NCBI GenBank assembly: GCA_903919215.1
Contig: CAIXHI010000136.1
Span: 1-12,690 of the forward strand
Origin: an uncultured Acidimicrobiaceae bacterium
GTDB taxonomy: Bacteria; Actinomycetota; Acidimicrobiia; Acidimicrobiales; Ilumatobacteraceae
Direction: 5' to 3'
DNA length: 12,690 bases
Below the pieces are notes generated by a model, which saw only the letters and a list, made by a program, of their open reading frames with translations, was not told the origin of the DNA and searched no databases. Positions 6,372 through 12,690 of the stretch are shown here, piece by piece; position 1 is the first letter of the stretch; the number at the start of each line of letters is the position of its first letter. The translations under genes were made by a program, and so were the position numbers.

Positions 6372-7985
6372 CTAACCGGCGAGTGAGCGGGCAGCCTTGT
6401 AGTCGGCTTTGCCGTTCGGGGCGCGAGGCACTTCGGCGACGAAGATCACGCGCTTGGGTGCCTTGAACGCCGCAAGATCGGTCTTCACGGCGGCGATGAT
6501 CTGCGCCTCCGTGACCGTCACCCCAGGTGTGATCGAGGCGACGGCGGTGACGGCCTGACCGAACTTCTCGTCGTCGACGCCGACCACCAGACAGTCGATG
6601 ACACCCTCGACGCGCTTGACGGCTTCCTCCACCTCTTCGGGGAAGATCTTCTCCCCACCGGAGTTGATCACCTGGCTGCCGCGACCGAGGAGGATCAACG
6701 ACCCGTCCTCGCTGACCATGCCCATGTCGCCGGGGAACGAGTACCGCGCACCGCCGATGGTTCGGAACGTGCGCGCCGACTTCTCCGGATCCTTGAAGTA
6801 GCCGGTGGGCACCATGCCGCCGGAGGCCACCATGCCGATCTCGCCCGAGCCGGGCACGACTTCGCGATCATCGTCGGTGAACACCTTGGCGTTCGGGTTC
6901 TTGGTGAACTTGGCGGTGGAGGGCGGCACACCCTTCATCGAGATGCTGGTGCCCATCGAGCCCTCCGACGAACCCATCGCATCGAGCAGGATCACTTGCT
7001 CCAGTCGGTCGATGAGCTGCTCCTTGACCTCAGCGGTCCACATCACACCGGAGGAGATGATCATCTTCAGTGCCGACAGGTCGTAGGGCTGCCCCTGAGC
7101 GATGGCCGTGTCGATCGCCGCGAGGATCGGCTTGGAGAAGGCGTCGCCGACGATGGTGAGGTTGGTGACCGACTCGCGTTGGATGGTGCTCAGCATCTCG
7201 TTGGCGTCGAGTGAGCGACTCTGCAACGTGACGATGGTGGCGCCGCCGAGTTGCGGCACCATCGCCCCGAGCCAGATGCCGGTGCCGTGCATCAGTGGCG
7301 CGCTGGGCAGGCTGATCAAGCGGTTACCGCCGTCGATGACCTCTTTGATCATCCCGGCGATATCGGCCGCATCCTCGGGCGGCACGAGGCCGAGCAGGGG
7401 GAAGCCGAGACCCTCGAAGAACCGGGTGAGGCTACCCATGTCGTACATCACACCCTTGGGCATGCCGGTGGTGCCACCGGTGTAGAGCATGTACGTGTCG
7501 TCCTCACTGCGGGCGATACGCGGCATGGGGTGGTTGGCGGCGAGCACGTCTTCGTAGCTCAGCGCACCCTGCACCTGACCTGTTGCACCGTCGTCGACCT
7601 CGATGAACAGCTTGACGTTCGGTACTCGCTCGCGGACGCGCTCGACGCGGTCGCCGAGTGAGGAGTGGAACACGAGGGCCTCGGCATCGGAGTTGTCGAG
7701 CAGGTAGCGCAGTTCCTCGTCGATGTATCGGTAGTTGACGTTCACCGGCACGCCGCGCATCTTGAACCCGGCATAGTGCGCTTCGAGGTACTCGTTGCCG
7801 TTGAACAGGTAGAGCGCGATCTTCGAATCGGGACCGAGCCCGGCAGCGGTGTAGGCGGCGGCGAGTCGGGCGGCGCGTTCGTCGTACTGCGCCCAGCTGA
7901 GGCGGACATCGCCGTGAACTACGGCGGTGTCGTCCCCCAGCACGTCGGAGATCGATTCCCAGATGGACGCGAAGTGGTGTTCCAT
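6372..7985 (-). CDS. Acyl-CoA synthetase (AMP-forming), FadD19-like
   Basis: 537-residue ANL-superfamily ligase, full length. Motifs in order: P-loop Y168-T-G-G-T-T-G-M-P-K-G, the L-P-S-A-P-L-M-H-G stretch (~225-234), D335-A-M-G-S-S-E, P-G-D420, the hinge L-G-R435-G followed by I-N-S-G-G-E-K, and the catalytic lysine K526 in A-P-N-G-K-A-D-Y. It activates a carboxylic acid with ATP to acyl-AMP and then acyl-CoA. From memory the closest style is mycobacterial FadD19 (steroid side-chain CoA ligase), for example the L-L-D-N-S-D and V-N-V-N-Y-R-Y segments. The exact acid cannot be read from sequence. The ATG at 7983-7985 follows the VOC gene stop by 45 bases with no clear Shine-Dalgarno. It is probably the last gene of the pirin-VOC operon, though a private promoter cannot be excluded. 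Confidence 0.95.
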   Translation of the reverse strand: MEHHFASIWESISDVLGDDTAVVHGDVRLSWAQYDERAARLAAAYTAAGLGPDSKIALYLFNGNEYLEAHYAGFKMRGVPVNVNYRYIDEELRYLLDNSDAEALVFHSSLGDRVERVRERVPNVKLFIEVDDGATGQVQGALSYEDVLAANHPMPRIARSEDDTYMLYTGGTTGMPKGVMYDMGSLTRFFEGLGFPLLGLVPPEDAADIAGMIKEVIDGGNRLISLPSAPLMHGTGIWLGAMVPQLGGATIVTLQSRSLDANEMLSTIQRESVTNLTIVGDAFSKPILAAIDTAIAQGQPYDLSALKMIISSGVMWTAEVKEQLIDRLEQVILLDAMGSSEGSMGTSISMKGVPPSTAKFTKNPNAKVFTDDDREVVPGSGEIGMVASGGMVPTGYFKDPEKSARTFRTIGGARYSFPGDMGMVSEDGSLILLGRGSQVINSGGEKIFPEEVEEAVKRVEGVIDCLVVGVDDEKFGQAVTAVASITPGVTVTEAQIIAAVKTDLAAFKAPKRVIFVAEVPRAPNGKADYKAARSLAG

Positions 7986-8030
7986 GTGGTGATGGTACGT
8001 CGCCGCAGGGGGGTCGATGCCGAGTCGGAG

Positions 8031-8540
8031 TCAGCCGACGGGTTTGCCGTACATCTCCAGCAGCGGGTCGCTGATCAGTTCGAGACGTTCACCGTCGGGT
8101 CCGCGGAAGTACAGCGACGAACCGTCGACGTGCGCGTGCTCGATCCCCGCAGCGGTCAATCGGTCGCGCGCCCGTTCCCATTCGGCGCGTTCCATGGAGA
8201 TGGCGAGGTGGTGGTGGCCGCCGAGCACCTCCTGGTATGGCCCGAGATCGAGCCCCGGCAGATCGAAGTAGGCGAGTGTGTTGCCGTGCCCGAGGTCGAA
8301 GAAGAAATGGGTGCTGCCCAGGTAGTCGCGGTTCTCGAACATCTCCAGTAATGGGAAGCCGAGTACATCTTGATAAAAGCGGATCGTGGTTTCCACGTCG
8401 CTGCTGATCATCGCTGTGTGATGAACGCCGCGTGCACTCGACTGCGGTCGACGATCGCGTGGCAACAGGTGCTGTTCGCGCAACGCGTCGCGTCGCGCCG
8501 TCAGCGTTGCTCGTTCTTGATCCTCTAGTCCGTGGCCCAT
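8031..8540 (-). CDS. VOC superfamily protein (glyoxalase / extradiol dioxygenase-like)
   Basis: 169 residues. One complete vicinal-oxygen-chelate unit of two beta-alpha-beta-beta-beta modules: G38-V-H-H-T-A-M-I-S begins module 1, F-Y-Q-D-V-L-G-F-P-L follows, and module 2 begins at G-G-H-H-H-L-A-I (~107-114). Plausible metal ligands are H40/H41, one of H109-H111 and E154 (in G-E-R-L-E-L). The first ~37 residues, basic and not part of the fold, may be a linker. No better internal start is seen. The ATG at 8538-8540 lies inside the end of the pirin gene (16-base overlap), so translation is coupled. Members include lyases, dioxygenases, isomerases and antibiotic-binding proteins; the substrate is unknown. 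The neighbouring acyl-CoA synthetase suggests a role in degrading an aromatic or lipid-like acid. Confidence 0.9.
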   Translation of the reverse strand: MGHGLEDQERATLTARRDALREQHLLPRDRRPQSSARGVHHTAMISSDVETTIRFYQDVLGFPLLEMFENRDYLGSTHFFFDLGHGNTLAYFDLPGLDLGPYQEVLGGHHHLAISMERAEWERARDRLTAAGIEHAHVDGSSLYFRGPDGERLELISDPLLEMYGKPVG

Positions 8541-9247
8541 ACCAGTAGTTCAGCACCTTCCATGCCCGCCAAGAAGGACAGTCCATCGTCGTGACCTTCG
8601 CTCCGGTACGTGAGACGCACTGCATCGCCGGTGTCGAGTTGACAGGCCCCGACCATCGAACCGCTGCCGAGGGCGACGAACACGTGCACATTGACGCTCG
8701 CCGGAATGGTGACACTCTCGGCGGCCTTCAATCGCCCGCCCCACAGGACGGCACCCGTCTGGTGGATCGAGACAGCACCTTCATGGCCCTGACCACTGGC
8801 GATGGCCACCAGGCCGCCAGCGCTGAGTTGGTCGTTGAAGTCGTGTTGCTCGTAGCCCGGCTGCACGCCGGTGCTGTCGGGCCGCACCCACATCTGCACG
8901 AGGTGAACGGCCTGGTCGGGGCTCGGGTTCGTCTCACTGTGGCGGATGCCGGTACCGGCGCTCATGCGCTGGGCCAGGCCCGGGTAGAGCACGCCGTGGT
9001 TGCCCTCGCTGTCGCGGTGCTCGAGTCGCCCAGCAAGCACCCAGGTGACGATCTCCATGTCGCGGTGAGCATGGGTGTCGAACCCCTGCCCGGGGGCGAC
9101 GACATCGTCGTTGTTCACCACCAGCAGTCCGTGACCCTTGTGGTGCGCGTGATAGTGGCGGCCAAAGTTGAAGTTGTGCAGCGAATAGAGCCAGCCGGCG
9201 TCGGTGACGAATCGGTCGTCTGCCCGCTGGATAGTAAGTGTCCGCAC
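8525..9247 (-). CDS. Pirin family protein (quercetin 2,3-dioxygenase-like bicupin)
   Basis: 240 residues, similar in length and pattern to E. coli YhhW-type pirins. N-terminal cupin metal site: H59-A-H61 (in G-F-D-T-H-A-H-R-D-M-E) and H103-S-E105 (in S-A-G-T-G-I-R-H-S-E). The C-terminal cupin is more divergent. The family binds Fe or other metals; some members oxidise quercetin and others act as redox-responsive regulators. The start is the GTG at 9245-9247, which places R-T-L-T-I-Q-R-A at the family's usual N-terminus. The frame continues upstream without a stop but that part is a shadow of the HAD-GH18 gene. The start codon lies within an inverted repeat and no Shine-Dalgarno is visible, so a leaderless or structured short leader is likely. 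The gene overlaps the VOC gene downstream. Confidence 0.93.
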   Translation of the reverse strand: MRTLTIQRADDRFVTDAGWLYSLHNFNFGRHYHAHHKGHGLLVVNNDDVVAPGQGFDTHAHRDMEIVTWVLAGRLEHRDSEGNHGVLYPGLAQRMSAGTGIRHSETNPSPDQAVHLVQMWVRPDSTGVQPGYEQHDFNDQLSAGGLVAIASGQGHEGAVSIHQTGAVLWGGRLKAAESVTIPASVNVHVFVALGSGSMVGACQLDTGDAVRLTYRSEGHDDGLSFLAGMEGAELLVWATD

Positions 9248-9268
9248 AAATGTGGCAACACATTTGTG
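9245..9268. promoter_or_regulatory. Perfect inverted repeat over the pirin start codon, likely operator
   Basis: Ten-base arms CACAAATGTG (9245-9254) and CACATTTGTG (9259-9268) separated by GCAA. Each arm is itself nearly symmetric (CACA-NN-TGTG), so it can be read as two half-operators 14 bases apart. It is AT-rich in GC-rich surroundings and its last three bases on the minus strand are the pirin GTG. It suggests binding of a dimeric repressor, or a hairpin that hides the start codon if transcription begins upstream. The cognate regulator is not in the window. Confidence 0.6.
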
Positions 9269-9272
9269 GGCG

Positions 9273-9301
9273 CAAATATTCCGGCCGGTGTTGGACGTCA
9301 G
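9273..9301 (-). promoter_or_regulatory. Possible sigma-70-like promoter for the pirin operon
   Basis: On the minus strand CTGACG (9301-9296) and TATTTG (9278-9273) are separated by 17 bases. The -10 match is partial. A start site about 7 bases downstream would fall at the beginning of the inverted repeat, giving a leader of roughly 20 bases. Weak evidence. Confidence 0.25.
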
Positions 9302-11154
9302 GGCGTCGCGACGGGCGCCCGCGGGCGGGACACATCGGCGATGGCGGCCCACGTGTCGGCGGTATCGAAGCCCATCGCCCAGAGCACTACACCGCCGATG
9401 CGCTCGGTGCGAGCCAGGTCGAGCCGGGCACGGACACCCGCGGCGTCCATGTAGTGCACCTCGCGAGTTTGGGTGCAGGCACCCGTGCCGTCGGGGCGCT
9501 GGTACGTGAAGACCGCTTCGCCGGTCACCGGGCTGTGCGTGGGCTTCACGGCGTAACGCTGCAGCAGATCGGCGACCTCGAGTTGCGTGGGGCTGACCCG
9601 GCCAGGTGTGTCGGCGGGGCAGGTGCCGGTGGTGGCTGTCACCCAGTTGCGACCGTAGAGCGGGATGCCGAGCTGGATCTTCGAGTCGTCGCCGACGAGT
9701 TGTTTGGTGGTGTGCACCACCTGTTGTACCCACGTGATGGGAGCGATCGGTCCGGGGAGTTCGACGCTGTAGTCGTAGGCCATGACGCGTACGAAATCGG
9801 CGACCGCGCCGATGGCCTCCGGGTCGTAGACCCAGCGCCCGCTGTCTGGTGTGCGCTCCGTGTCGTACACGGGCGGGATGGTGACCACCAGCAGCTTGCC
9901 CTCGCCGTGCAGCGCAGTGGCCAGCTCCTGTATGAACGCGACCCAGTTGGGGCGGGTTGCCTCCCACGTCGCGTATGCGTCGGAGAACGCGAAGTTCTCG
10001 TAGTCGATGTCGAGTCCGTCGTAGCCGCGTGCAATCGTGACCAGTGCCTGCACGTGGGTGGAGCGTGCCGCAGGATCGGCCAGCAGCGCCGCCATCGTGC
10101 CGGCACCCGTGCCGTCGGTGACCGTCGGGATCACTGCGGCACCTGAGGCCGTCGCCGCTGCAGCGAAAGCAACGGTGTCGTCAACCGTGATGTTCGCCGC
10201 GTACGCGACGGTGGCGGCATCCACGGCGGTGTACCAGAACGGGGACACCTGGTGCAGCGTGCCGCCATTGGCCGCAATGCTGGCCGTGGCGGCAGGGAGT
10301 TCCCAGTACGGCGCCCAGGTGCTCACGGCCATGTCGGGGTACGGCGGGGGAGTGCCCTTCTCGCGCACCAGCAGCGCAGCGCCCGCACCGAGCCCGAGTA
10401 CCGCCGCGAGCGTGAGTCCGGTGCCGACGAGACGGCGACGGTGGCGCTGTTGGGGAGTGCGCGTCGCCGAGTGCTTGCCCGAGTCGAGGCCGAGGACCGA
10501 GCGTGGGATGTCGGCGAGCGACGGCACGACGGTGTAACCAGCGCCCGGTGCGATGTCGACCACGTTGGGGACTGCGAACGTGATGCATCCGGCGGCGACG
10601 GCGCTGCGCACTCCGGTGGGTGAGTCCTCGATCGCGACGCAGTGTTGCGGGGGTACACGCAGCGCCCGTGCACCCGCCAGGTATGGCTCGGGGTGCGGTT
10701 TGCCGTTGGTCACCATGTCGCCGCTGATGACGGCCGCGAACGTCCCCTCGGGAAGTACGGACACGACAGCGTCGGCGAAGCGCGTCCAACTCATGGTGAC
10801 CAGGGCGCACGGGATTTCTGCGTCATTCAGTTCGGCCAAGAGTTCACGCGCACCGGCCCGCCAGGGCACTTCGCGGCGCACTCGCTGGACGACACCGTCG
10901 AGCAGACGATTGATGATGTCGTCGACCTCCAGGCGTACACCGCCGAGGTCTTGCATCAAGCGCGCAGTGTCGCGCAGGTCACTGCCGACGAGCGCGTGCG
11001 CCTTGTCCACGTCCCACGAATCGCCGAACTGTTCGACGAGTTCGAACTCGCACTCGATCCAGTACGGCTCGGTGTCGACGATCGTTCCGTCCATGTCCCA
11101 CAGCACGGCTGCGGGACGCATCGCAGCGCGGGAACGAGACGATGCGGCGTTCAT
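9298..11154 (-). CDS. Fusion: HAD phosphatase (beta-PGM-like) - transmembrane helix - GH18 glycoside hydrolase
   Basis: 618 residues from ATG 11152-11154. The start is uncertain: an ATG at 11121 would lose 11 residues and the frame is open upstream. Residues ~14-220 are a subfamily IA HAD hydrolase with D20-x-D22-G-T, T120-M-S, G151-K152-P-H-P and E176-D177-S-P-T-G. A basic patch (R-H-R-R-R, 237-241) and a hydrophobic helix (~243-263) follow, predicting the N-terminus in the cytoplasm. Residues ~273-612 are GH18, with the diagnostic D379-G-L-D-I-D-Y-E386 (E386 is the expected acid/base), M-A-Y-D-Y at 458-462, G-I-P-L-Y-G-R at 496-502 and L-W-A-M-G at 591-595. It resembles YaaH/chitinase-type enzymes that cut beta-1,4 N-acetylglucosamine polymers. 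All active-site residues of both halves look intact. No stop or frameshift separates them, but an internal GTG start (residue ~210) could also yield the anchored GH18 alone. Confidence 0.85.
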   Translation of the reverse strand: MNAASSRSRAAMRPAAVLWDMDGTIVDTEPYWIECEFELVEQFGDSWDVDKAHALVGSDLRDTARLMQDLGGVRLEVDDIINRLLDGVVQRVRREVPWRAGARELLAELNDAEIPCALVTMSWTRFADAVVSVLPEGTFAAVISGDMVTNGKPHPEPYLAGARALRVPPQHCVAIEDSPTGVRSAVAAGCITFAVPNVVDIAPGAGYTVVPSLADIPRSVLGLDSGKHSATRTPQQRHRRRLVGTGLTLAAVLGLGAGAALLVREKGTPPPYPDMAVSTWAPYWELPAATASIAANGGTLHQVSPFWYTAVDAATVAYAANITVDDTVAFAAAATASGAAVIPTVTDGTGAGTMAALLADPAARSTHVQALVTIARGYDGLDIDYENFAFSDAYATWEATRPNWVAFIQELATALHGEGKLLVVTIPPVYDTERTPDSGRWVYDPEAIGAVADFVRVMAYDYSVELPGPIAPITWVQQVVHTTKQLVGDDSKIQLGIPLYGRNWVTATTGTCPADTPGRVSPTQLEVADLLQRYAVKPTHSPVTGEAVFTYQRPDGTGACTQTREVHYMDAAGVRARLDLARTERIGGVVLWAMGFDTADTWAAIADVSRPRAPVATP

Positions 11155-11205
11155 GACCCTGGCGACCCTAGTGGGCGTGTCCTCGTTCAAGGCGCCGCTG
11201 GCCGT

Positions 11206-11241
11206 GACCGAGCGCGCCCAGTACGGGTACTCGGCTCGGTC
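11206..11241. other. Nested inverted repeat in the leader of the HAD-GH18 gene
   Basis: GACCGAGC (11206-11213) pairs with GCTCGGTC (11234-11241). The 20-base loop contains a second perfect repeat, AGTAC-GG-GTACT (11220-11231). It lies 52 bases upstream of the chosen ATG and would form a stem-loop in that gene's 5' leader. The function is unknown. Confidence 0.4.
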
Positions 11242-11277
11242 TGCGGATTCTGGGAAGGATCCGTCCCACAACGTCTT

Positions 11278-11320
11278 CTGGGCAGCCTCAGTTCCGGAAA
11301 CCGGAACTGGCCCTGCCCAG
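11278..11320 (-). terminator. Strong two-tier hairpin after the OYE-family gene
   Basis: Outer arms CTGGGCAG (11278-11285) and CTGCCCAG (11313-11320), and inner arms CAGTTCCGG (11289-11297) and CCGGAACTG (11301-11309) around an AAA loop, with a 3x3 internal mismatch. It begins 16 bases after the TGA of the upstream gene in the direction of transcription. There is no T-tract, as is common in high-GC actinobacteria, so termination is inferred from stability and position only. Confidence 0.55.
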
Positions 11321-11335
11321 ATGGTCGGTCTGGGC
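11315..11335 (-). promoter_or_regulatory. Alternative hairpin sharing an arm with the terminator-like hairpin
   Basis: GCCCAGA (11315-11321) and TCTGGGC (11329-11335) form a perfect 7-bp stem with a 7-base loop. It uses the same bases as the outer right arm of the neighbouring hairpin, so the two structures exclude each other. This could be an attenuator-like switch or simply chance in GC-rich DNA. Confidence 0.35.
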
Positions 11336-11336
11336 C

Positions 11337-12690
11337 TCAGATGGAGAGGGCGGCGCGGCGGCCTTCGAGGACTGCTTCGTACATTGTGCGTGGGGCTACG
11401 CAGTCGCCGACCTGGGCGTGTGCGCCGGTGATCGGGTCGGTTGGCAAACGGAACCCGCAGTCGACCAGTGCTGACGCGGCCACAGTGCGCCGCTCGCCGC
11501 TGAAACGGTCTTCCAACTCGATCTCCCCGGGGCGAACAGCGCGCAGGATGCTGCGTCGCTCGATATGGACGCCGCGCTGCTGCAGGCGCACGTTGGCCGG
11601 TGCGAGGTCGCCGGTGCGGGAGAGTTCGTTACCGGCAATCTGATCCTGGGTGATGAGGATCGCTCGCTCACCCAACTGCTCGGCGAGGCTGACGGCGATC
11701 GGGCCTCCGATGGGATCGAACAGCGCGATCTGGCCGTCGGGCAGCGCGACCGCGCCGGAGTGAACATCGACGACATCGAGCACGACGGCACCATCGGCGA
11801 TCGCATATGCGCGGCGTCCAGGGACGGCGCCGGTGGCCTGAATGACCAGCTCGCCCGGGCGGGCGCTGTGCTCGTCGGCGCCGAACTCGATGGAGAGTCC
11901 GGCGGCAGCGCACTGAGCGGCGAGCCATTCGACCAGCGGTGTTCCGGGGCCGGTGACGGCCGCGATGCCACCCACGCGGTCGGCGCGTTCGACGACCCGC
12001 ACACGGTGACCGCGGGCCGCTGCGACTCGTGCGGCTTCGAGGCCAGCGACACCGGCACCGACGACGAGTACATCGCGCGGGCGAGCCGTGGCTGCGTACC
12101 AGTCGGGGTCTTCGGTCTCACGACCGCTACTGGGTTCGCCCACACAGGTGACCACCGGGCTGCGGCCGTCGCGCACCTGGCATGTCTGGTTGCAGCGCAG
12201 GCACGGACGGATGCGGTCGGGCTGTTCGCTGCCCAGCTTGGCGACGAGGTCGGGGTCGGCGATCTGCGCCCGGGTCATCTCCACGCCGTCGCACACGCTC
12301 TCGCCCAGTGCCCATTCGGCCTGACCCCAGTCGACGACGGATCCCTGCAGGAACACCGGCGTGTGTGGCAGTGCCGCCTTCACGGCGCGGCACAGGTCGA
12401 TGTTGAACCCGGCCGGTTCGTGGAAGTCAGGACGGGTCTTCTCGGCGGAGAAGATCGAGCCGCGTACGACCACCACGTAGTCGAGTCCGGCGCCCACGAG
12501 CGCGGTGGCGATCTCGGGGGCCATCTCCGGGGTGATGCCGGCCCACGGTGCCAGTTCGTCGCAGGACAGGCGCAGGCCGACGACGGCGGTGCCGATGACG
12601 CCGCGCACGGCTTCGATCACCTGGCGAGCGAACAGTCCGCGATCCTGACCCCACTCATCGCCGCGCTGGTTGGTGAGGCCGGAGAGGAAC
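11337..12690 (-). CDS. Old Yellow Enzyme / 2,4-dienoyl-CoA reductase-like FMN-FeS-FAD oxidoreductase, mycofactocin-associated type (5' part outside window)
   Basis: 450 complete codons are visible; the N-terminal part of the FMN TIM barrel lies beyond the right edge. The visible barrel starts with L-S-G-L-T-N-Q-R-G-D-E-W-G, the counterpart of the S-P-x-T-N-x-R-x-D-x-Y-G segment of the family. Four cysteines at visible residues 163, 166, 170 and 182 give exactly C-x2-C-x3-C-x11-C, the 4Fe-4S site of dienoyl-CoA reductases. A Rossmann V-V-G-A-G-V-A-G-L-E (~210) binds FAD and a second domain (F-D-P-I-G-G-P, ~325) should bind NAD(P)H. The V-R-D-G-R-S-P-V-V-T-C-V-G-E-P region and overall style resemble, from memory, the FadH/OYE oxidoreductases encoded with the mycofactocin redox-cofactor cluster. 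That assignment is moderate. The GTG at 12618-12620 is internal, not the start. Confidence 0.88.
   Translation of the reverse strand, partial: FLSGLTNQRGDEWGQDRGLFARQVIEAVRGVIGTAVVGLRLSCDELAPWAGITPEMAPEIATALVGAGLDYVVVVRGSIFSAEKTRPDFHEPAGFNIDLCRAVKAALPHTPVFLQGSVVDWGQAEWALGESVCDGVEMTRAQIADPDLVAKLGSEQPDRIRPCLRCNQTCQVRDGRSPVVTCVGEPSSGRETEDPDWYAATARPRDVLVVGAGVAGLEAARVAAARGHRVRVVERADRVGGIAAVTGPGTPLVEWLAAQCAAAGLSIEFGADEHSARPGELVIQATGAVPGRRAYAIADGAVVLDVVDVHSGAVALPDGQIALFDPIGGPIAVSLAEQLGERAILITQDQIAGNELSRTGDLAPANVRLQQRGVHIERRSILRAVRPGEIELEDRFSGERRTVAASALVDCGFRLPTDPITGAHAQVGDCVAPRTMYEAVLEGRRAALSI

Noticed and set aside
8591..9454. 287-codon open frame on the plus strand
   Set aside because: It is antisense to the pirin gene, whose metal ligands and length match the family. 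No recognisable domain is seen.
9248..9967. Upstream extension of the pirin frame by 239 codons
   Set aside because: It overlaps the GH18 catalytic region on the same strand in another frame and is rich in Arg/His/Gly. Pirin homology begins right at the GTG at 9247.
11155..11271. N-terminal extension of the HAD-GH18 protein to an ATG at 11271
   Set aside because: The extra 39 residues precede the beta-strand with the DxD motif by far more than the family needs, and they contain the nested inverted repeat at 11206-11241, which suits a leader better.
1..12690. Mobile element, CRISPR, tRNA or rRNA
   Set aside because: No transposase, integrase, terminal repeats, regularly spaced repeats or tRNA/rRNA-like stretches were found by eye. 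Almost all sequence is accounted for by protein genes.

Overview
The window is high-GC, densely packed bacterial DNA with frequent GTG starts. FadD19-like acyl-CoA synthetase, a mycofactocin-type Old Yellow Enzyme (OYE) oxidoreductase, pirin/VOC enzymes and a membrane-anchored GH18 enzyme all point to an actinobacterial lineage. A marine or soil acidimicrobial group such as Ilumatobacter relatives would fit. The lineage is inferred from protein style only, and no marker gene is present.

Left half (1-6329): a divergent locus. On the minus strand lie a MinD/ParA-like ATPase (1163-1915) and, 13 bases after it, a protein joining a degenerate HATPase-like domain to a GNAT acetyltransferase (cut by the left edge). 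On the plus strand, starting 98 bases away, are three tightly coupled genes. They encode a 179-residue protein of unknown function, an acetolactate-decarboxylase-like protein with an added C-terminal winged-helix-like region, and a 926-residue ABC-exporter-like membrane protein carrying a cyclic-nucleotide-binding domain and a similar C-terminal winged-helix-like region. Every standard ATPase motif of that ABC domain is altered, although the reading frame is intact over 2.7 kb. The mix of a ParA switch, an acetyltransferase, a metal enzyme fold, a pseudo-ABC membrane protein and a cNMP sensor looks like one signalling or spatial-organisation system rather than metabolism. This is the part most worth following up.

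Right half (6372-12690): all genes are on the minus strand and converge on the first block with a 42-base gap. In transcription order they are an FMN/Fe-S OYE oxidoreductase (cut by the right edge), a structured intergenic region with nested inverted repeats, a HAD phosphatase-transmembrane-GH18 fusion, a pirin, an overlapping VOC (glyoxalase/dioxygenase fold) protein, and the acyl-CoA synthetase. A 24-bp AT-rich inverted repeat covers the pirin start codon and is a likely operator. The pirin, VOC and acyl-CoA synthetase genes probably form one catabolic or redox operon.

I saw no tRNA, rRNA, CRISPR array, transposase or attachment site. Intergenic space is short throughout; the longest gap is 182 bases (11155-11336).
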